Made by a program: the position numbers and the translations under genes. The notes below the pieces were generated by a model. That model was not told the DNA's origin. It made no database searches and worked only from the letters and a program-made list of their open reading frames with translations. This document shows, in pieces, positions 6,638-10,486 of a stretch of 10,486 bases of DNA (the stretch's first letter is position 1; every line of letters starts with the position of its first letter). The DNA is from DASUAL01 sp035763805 (GTDB lineage Bacteria; Gemmatimonadota; Gemmatimonadetes; Gemmatimonadales; GWC2-71-9). Location of the stretch: contig DASUAL010000091.1 in NCBI GenBank assembly GCA_035763805.1, forward strand, positions 1-10,486, given 5' to 3'.

Positions 6638-7338
6638 GGCTGGCGCTGTTGGGCTACGGCCGGATGGCTCGCGTGGTGGAGGCGCAAGCCCGCGACGCAG
6701 GGCACGAAGTCGGCGCCGTCGTGACGTCTCGGAACGCGGGCGACGCGGGCCGTTTGCTCCCGGGGCACGACGTCGCGATCGACTTTTCGGTGCCGGGCGG
6801 GGTGCCGGCGCACGTCGAAGCGTGCGCCGCAGCCGGCGTGCCGCTCATCGAGGGCACCACCGGGTGGCACGCGCAGGAGGCCGCCGTGCGCCGCCTGATC
6901 GAGGATCGAGGTGGGGCGCTGGTGTACGGAGCGAACTTTTCGATCGGGGCCAACCTGTTCTGTCGGATCGTGGCACGCGCGGCCGAGCTGTTCCGCGGCG
7001 TCCCCGGCTACGACCCGTTCATCGAGGAAGCCCACCACGCGGCGAAGCGCGATGCGCCGTCCGGCACCGCCCTGATGCTCAAGGACATCCTGGTTCGGCA
7101 GCTGGGCCGGAGCGACGTTTCCGTCGCCAGCACGCGCGCGGGCAGCATTCCCGGCACCCATCGCGTCGGGTTCGATTCGACGGGCGACCAGATCATGCTC
7201 ACGCACGCCGCTCGGAGCCGCGACGGGTGCGCCGCGGGCGCGCTGCTCGCGGCCCGCTGGGTGCTGGGCCGGCGCGGCGTGTACACCTTCGCGAACGTGC
7301 TGGACGATGTCCTGTCAGGAGAGAGAGAGGCCGTATGA
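6634..7338 (+). CDS. dapB: 4-hydroxy-tetrahydrodipicolinate reductase, short form
   Basis: DapB reduces the DapA product to tetrahydrodipicolinate with NAD(P)H. It starts with GTG overlapping the previous stop (GTGA at 6634-6637). The 234-residue protein is shorter than E. coli DapB (273). The N-terminal cofactor loop is LLGYGRMARVV (5-15) instead of the usual GxxGRMG with its following helix. The catalytic block EEAHHAAKRDAPSGTAL (131-147) is intact, with the His-His pair at 134-135, Lys138 and the DAPSGT loop. IEGTTGW (72-78) and YGANFSIG (98-105) line the substrate/cofactor site, and the C-terminal part HRVGFDSTGDQIMLTHAARSR (shown by its key residues R, H and HxxxSR) is also typical. A strong AGGAGAGAGAGG stretch near its end serves dapA. 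Similar short forms are found in several non-proteobacterial phyla. Function is sure. Confidence 0.93.
   Translation: MRLALLGYGRMARVVEAQARDAGHEVGAVVTSRNAGDAGRLLPGHDVAIDFSVPGGVPAHVEACAAAGVPLIEGTTGWHAQEAAVRRLIEDRGGALVYGANFSIGANLFCRIVARAAELFRGVPGYDPFIEEAHHAAKRDAPSGTALMLKDILVRQLGRSDVSVASTRAGSIPGTHRVGFDSTGDQIMLTHAARSRDGCAAGALLAARWVLGRRGVYTFANVLDDVLSGEREAV
7317..7330 (+). promoter_or_regulatory. Ribosome binding site of dapA
   Basis: AGGAGAGAGAGAGG lies 4 bases before the dapA ATG, with its AGGA core about 14 bases away. It is purine-rich and the strongest Shine-Dalgarno in the run, although the gene also overlaps the dapB stop, so dapA may be translated at a higher rate than its neighbours. Confidence 0.65.
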
Positions 7339-8258
7339 CGATACGCGTCGAGTGGCTGCGCGGTTGCGGCACCGCGCTGGTGACCCCATTTACCGCCGCC
7401 GGGGACGTGGACGAGTCACGGTTTCGAGCCCTCGTCGAGCGACAGCTGGCGGGCGGCGTGTCGCTGCTCGTGCCCTGTGGCACGACGGGCGAGGCGGCGA
7501 CGCTGACTGACCAGGAACAGCAACGAGTCGTCGCGCTCACGGTCGAGACGGCGCGGGGGCGAGCCCGGGTGCTCGCCGGCGTGGGCAGCAACGCGACCGC
7601 CGTGACGATCGAGCGGGCGCGGGCCGCTCGCAGCGCGGGCGCGAATGCGGTGCTCGTGGTGGCGCCCTATTACAACAAGCCGACCCAGACAGGGCTCCTG
7701 GCACATTTCCGGGCGGTCGCCGAGGCCGTGGACGACCTCCCGGTCGTCTTGTACAACGTGCCGGGCCGCACGGCGTCGAACATCGCGGCGGCCACGACGC
7801 TGTCGCTAGCGCGTGACCAGGACAACATCGTCGGCATCAAGGAAGCATCGGGGGACTTCGCGCAGATCATGGCGATCCTACGCGACCGGCCGGCGAACTT
7901 TCGGGTCCTCTCGGGCGACGACGCGGTGACCCTCCCACTCATCGCCCTGGGGGCGGACGGCATCATCTCGGTCGTGTCGAACGAGGTGCCCGACCTGATG
8001 GCCCGGCTGACGGACCTGGCGCTGCGCGGCGCCTGGGATGCGGCCCGGGCCCTGCACTACCGCCTGCTCCCGCTGATGGAAGCGAACTTCATCGAATCGA
8101 ACCCTGGGCCCGTCAAGGCCGCGCTGGCGCTGATGGGCCTCGTCGAGGAGCAGTACCGCCTGCCGCTCGTTCCGGTCCAGGAGCAGACCCGCGCCCGACT
8201 GCGCGCGGCGCTCCAGGAGCTGGGCCTGCTGCCCGGCGCCGCCCATGCCGCTGCGTGA
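7335..8258 (+). CDS. dapA: 4-hydroxy-tetrahydrodipicolinate synthase
   Basis: DapA condenses pyruvate with aspartate semialdehyde to form the first lysine-branch intermediate, through a Schiff base in a TIM barrel. At 307 residues it is slightly longer than E. coli DapA (292). Seen: GTALVTPF (12-19), the CGTTGEAATL loop (48-57; the Thr pair of the proton relay at 50-51), APYYNKPTQ (110-118; Tyr113 near the relay), LYNVPGRT (139-146; catalytic Tyr140, Arg145), and VGIKEASGD (166-174) with the Schiff-base lysine at 169. SGDDAVTLP follows at about 196-204. The ATG at 7335 overlaps the dapB stop (ATGA). Its end overlaps the start of dapD by 14 bases. The lysine inhibition site was not evaluated. 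Confidence 0.96.
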   Translation: MTIRVEWLRGCGTALVTPFTAAGDVDESRFRALVERQLAGGVSLLVPCGTTGEAATLTDQEQQRVVALTVETARGRARVLAGVGSNATAVTIERARAARSAGANAVLVVAPYYNKPTQTGLLAHFRAVAEAVDDLPVVLYNVPGRTASNIAAATTLSLARDQDNIVGIKEASGDFAQIMAILRDRPANFRVLSGDDAVTLPLIALGADGIISVVSNEVPDLMARLTDLALRGAWDAARALHYRLLPLMEANFIESNPGPVKAALALMGLVEEQYRLPLVPVQEQTRARLRAALQELGLLPGAAHAAA

Positions 8259-9075
8259 GCGCATCGAGGCGCTGGCCGCCGCGGCGCCACCAACCTCCGA
8301 CGACGCTCGGGCTCTGTTCGCCGAGTTCCGCGGCGCGCTGTCGCGCGGCGAGGTTCGCGCGGCGGAGCGGACGCCGGACGGTACCTGGTGCGTGAACGCG
8401 TGGGTGAAGCAGGGGATTCTGCTCGGCTTCCGCCTGGGGACGATCGTCGACATGTCGGCGCACGAGTCCCTGCGCTTCTTCGACAAGGACACCTACCCGG
8501 TGCGGGCCACGACTCTCGCCGATGGTGTGCGCATCGTGCCGGGCGGGTCGAGCATCCGTGACGGCTCGTACCTGGCGCCCGGGGTGGTGTGCATGCCGCC
8601 GATGTTCGTGAACGTCGGTGCGTACGTGGATGAGGGGACGATGATCGACAGCCACGCACTCGTCGGCTCCTGCGCGCAGCTCGGCAAACGCGTGCACCTG
8701 TCGGCGGCGGCCCAGATCGGAGGCGTGCTCGAGCCGGTCGGCGCCCTGCCCGTGATCGTCGAGGACGACGTCCTGGTGGGCGGCGGGTGCGGCGTCTACG
8801 AAGGCACGATCGTGCGGGAGCGAGCCGTGCTCGCCCCGGGAACGATCCTCACCGGCTCGACCCCCGTCTACGATCTCGTGCGAGAGCGGGTGTACCGGCG
8901 CTCCGGCGACGTACCGTTGGAGATTCCCGCCGGTGCCGTCGTCGTGCCAGGCGCGCGCGCCGCGCAGGGCCCCGTCGCACGGAGCTGGGGGATCTCGCTC
9001 TACGCACCGGTGATCATCAAGTACCGCGACGAGAAGACCGACGCGGCCACCCTGCTCGAGGAGTATCTGCGATGA
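8245..9075 (+). CDS. dapD: Tetrahydrodipicolinate N-succinyltransferase
   Basis: DapD transfers succinyl from succinyl-CoA to tetrahydrodipicolinate, committing the cell to the succinylase branch. At 276 residues it matches E. coli DapD (274). The N-terminal helical domain (1-80) carries WCVNAWVKQGILLGFR (48-63). A left-handed beta-helix of hexapeptide repeats follows, with VNVGAYVDEGTMIDSHALVG (122-141; the acidic active-site stretch), GSCAQLGKRVHL (141-152), GGVLEP (159-164) and VGGGCGVYEGTIV (178-190; the catalytic-region Glu186 in YEG). It ends with SLYAPVIIKYRDEKTD (251-266). The start at 8245 lies inside dapA and gives the family's normal N-terminus. No Shine-Dalgarno is visible, which fits re-initiation from dapA. 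Presence of this gene argues for the succinylase pathway and not the DapL aminotransferase or the dehydrogenase route. Confidence 0.95.
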   Translation: MPLRERIEALAAAAPPTSDDARALFAEFRGALSRGEVRAAERTPDGTWCVNAWVKQGILLGFRLGTIVDMSAHESLRFFDKDTYPVRATTLADGVRIVPGGSSIRDGSYLAPGVVCMPPMFVNVGAYVDEGTMIDSHALVGSCAQLGKRVHLSAAAQIGGVLEPVGALPVIVEDDVLVGGGCGVYEGTIVRERAVLAPGTILTGSTPVYDLVRERVYRRSGDVPLEIPAGAVVVPGARAAQGPVARSWGISLYAPVIIKYRDEKTDAATLLEEYLR

Positions 9076-9082
9076 GGACGCC

Positions 9083-9895
9083 ATGATGAGTCAACAGGTG
9101 GCGGTGCTGGGGTTGGGCAAGATCGGCAGTATCCTGCTCCAGGGGCTGCTGAAGGCCGGCCTCCCGGCCGACAACGCCCGTGCCACGGTCCGCCACGCCG
9201 AGCGCGCCCGCCTGCTCGGCGACCAGCTCGCCATCGCGGTGGGTACCGACAACCGTGCGGCGGCGCGGGCGGCGGACCTGATCCTGATCTCGGTCAAGCC
9301 GCAAAACGTGCGGGAGCTGCTCGAGCAGATCCGGCCGGAGATCACGCCGACCAAACTCGTCGTGTCCGTGGCCGCATCAGTGCCGACCAGTTTCATCGAA
9401 GGGCACCTCGACGCGGGCGTGCCCGTCGTGCGCGGGATGCCGAACACGCCGTGTCAGGTGGGCGCCGGCATGACGGGCCTGTGCAAGGGGACTCACGCCA
9501 CGGACGCGCACCTGGACACCGCCCGCCGCCTGTTCGACACGGTCGGCCGAACCGTCGTGGTGGACGAGAAGCACATGGACGCGGTGACCGGCCTATCGGC
9601 GAGCGGGCCGGCGTTCATCTACGTGATCCTCGAGTCGCTGGCGGAGGCGGGAGTCAAGGTCGGCTTGCCGCGGGACGTGGCCACCCTGCTGTCGGCGCAG
9701 ACGCTGCTCGGGGCGGCGAAGGTCGCGCTCGATACCGGAGATCACCCCGCGCTGCTCAAGGACGCGGTCACCACGCCGGCCGGCTGCACGATCGACGGCC
9801 TGCTCGAGCTGGAGGAGGGAAAGCTCCGCGTGACGCTGATCAAGGCGGTGGTGCGAGCAACTCAACGGGCGAAAGAGCTCATGTTCGAGAAGTAG
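9083..9895 (+). CDS. proC: Pyrroline-5-carboxylate reductase
   Basis: ProC reduces 1-pyrroline-5-carboxylate to proline with NAD(P)H. The protein is 270 residues (E. coli 269). Seen: Rossmann loop VLGLGKIGSIL (8-18), ISVKPQNV (69-76), VRGMPNTPC (116-124), TGLSASGPAFIY (169-180), and the family signature LLKDAVTTPAGCT (224-236) followed by LLELEEG (240-246). Two in-frame ATGs are adjacent (9083 and 9086). GAGGA at 9074-9078 lies 4 bases from the first and 7 from the second, so 9086 may be the true start. It begins 7 bases after dapD stops and ends 19 bases before thrC, so it sits inside the lysine/threonine run though its known pathway is proline synthesis. No fusion, truncation or missing key motif is seen. 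Confidence 0.95.
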   Translation: MMSQQVAVLGLGKIGSILLQGLLKAGLPADNARATVRHAERARLLGDQLAIAVGTDNRAAARAADLILISVKPQNVRELLEQIRPEITPTKLVVSVAASVPTSFIEGHLDAGVPVVRGMPNTPCQVGAGMTGLCKGTHATDAHLDTARRLFDTVGRTVVVDEKHMDAVTGLSASGPAFIYVILESLAEAGVKVGLPRDVATLLSAQTLLGAAKVALDTGDHPALLKDAVTTPAGCTIDGLLELEEGKLRVTLIKAVVRATQRAKELMFEK

Positions 9896-9914
9896 GGGGG
9901 TTATCTTCACGCCC

Positions 9915-10486
9915 ATGAGCGCGACCCGGCAGCGCTGCGCGGGCTGCGGCCACGACATCCCGGACACCGACACTCACCCCCGCTGCCCCCGCTGCCAGGG
10001 GCTGCTCGAGGTTCGCCACGCGACACCCGCCGTGACGGGCGCCCAGCTGCGCGCGCTGTTCGACGGACGGTTGGGGGGGGGCGCGCGCAGCGGCCCGCAT
10101 GCCTCGGGCGTGTGGCGCTTCTGCGAAGTGGTGCTGCCGGGCGCCGCGCACCAGATCCTGACCTACCCCGAGGGGAACACGCCGCTCCTCGCGTCCCGCG
10201 CGGTTGCCGAGTGGGTCGGGACGCCCGCGCTGCTGCTCAAGCACGAGGGGCTGAACCCGACCGGCTCCTTCAAGGACCGCGGCATGACGGTCGGCGTGAC
10301 CCAGGCCCGGCGCGTCGGGGCCACCGCCGTCGCGTGTGCGTCGACCGGGAACACCGGCGCGGCCCTGGCGGCCTATGCCGCCCTCGCCGAGCTCTCCGCG
10401 CTAGTGGTCGTCCCCAAGGGACAGGTCGCCGTCGGGAAGCTCGCCCAGGCGCTCGCCTACGGGGCTCGCACGCTCGTGGTGCGGGG
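9915..10486 (+). CDS. thrC: Threonine synthase, N-terminal part (runs off the right edge)
   Basis: ThrC converts O-phosphohomoserine to threonine using PLP. About 190 residues are visible and the gene continues beyond the window. Seen: a small zinc-ribbon-like N-terminus with CAGC (8-11) and CPRC (24-27), then EGNTPLL (86-92), the LKHEGLNPTGSFKDRG stretch (108-123) whose lysine at about 120 forms the PLP Schiff base, and the phosphate-binding CASTGNTGAAL (141-151). The zinc ribbon and ENLNPTGSFKDRG-like block are typical of the plant/Mycobacterium-style class of threonine synthase. The ATG at 9915 lies 19 bases after proC. A poly-G stretch (9895-9900) is 14 bases upstream, an unusual distance for a ribosome site. 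A 9-G run (10073-10081) occurs in frame. It supplies the last threonine step missing from the thrBA pair upstream. Confidence 0.93.
   Translation, partial: MSATRQRCAGCGHDIPDTDTHPRCPRCQGLLEVRHATPAVTGAQLRALFDGRLGGGARSGPHASGVWRFCEVVLPGAAHQILTYPEGNTPLLASRAVAEWVGTPALLLKHEGLNPTGSFKDRGMTVGVTQARRVGATAVACASTGNTGAALAAYAALAELSALVVVPKGQVAVGKLAQALAYGARTLVVR
10073..10081 (+). repeat. 9-base G homopolymer inside thrC
   Basis: Nine consecutive G bases code for glycines 54-56, in the linker between the zinc-ribbon N-terminus and the PLP domain. The frame is intact across it as given. It is the longest homopolymer in the window. Confidence 0.85.

Noticed and set aside
8113..9084. Minus-strand open frame opposite dapA/dapD (323 codons)
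   Set aside because: A codon shadow: its composition is His/Arg/Gly-rich and it fully overlaps dapD, whose motifs are clear.

Overview
The window is GC-rich bacterial chromosome (roughly 70% G+C by eye) carrying a dense aspartate-family amino-acid cluster: eight complete forward genes, one partial gene at each end, and only two gaps above 150 bases. Every gene is recognisable and I see no mobile element, CRISPR array, tRNA/rRNA or phage sequence. The organism is probably a high-GC Gram-negative bacterium outside the Proteobacteria. The evidence is an archaeal/fungal-type Asd, a fused aspartokinase-homoserine dehydrogenase, a short DapB, and a DapD with a C-terminal helix variant. Gemmatimonadota is my best guess, but this is inference and not proven by the sequence.

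Layout: 1-356 (minus) is the 5' part of asd. 357-524 is a divergent, relatively AT-rich promoter region. thrB (525-1454) and thrA (1462-3990, AK-HSD fusion) form a threonine pair. 3991-4217 is a 227-base leader with strong hairpins before lysC. lysC (4218-5624), an M20 deacylase that is probably dapE (5621-6637), dapB (6634-7338), dapA (7335-8258), dapD (8245-9075), proC (9083-9895) and thrC (9915 to beyond the edge) then run head to tail with overlaps or gaps of at most 19 bases, so they look like one transcription unit.

How the genes work together: the aspartokinase activities (ThrA N-terminus and LysC) make aspartyl phosphate, and Asd makes aspartate semialdehyde. The HSD half of ThrA sends this to homoserine, and ThrB and ThrC finish threonine. 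DapA and DapB send semialdehyde to tetrahydrodipicolinate, DapD succinylates it, and the M20 enzyme presumably removes the succinyl group after a transamination. The aminotransferase (DapC/ArgD), DapF and LysA are not in the window. ProC (proline synthesis) is the only gene outside the aspartate family. The window is mostly ordinary core metabolism. The best candidates for something undescribed are the structured lysC leader and the divergent asd/thrB control region.
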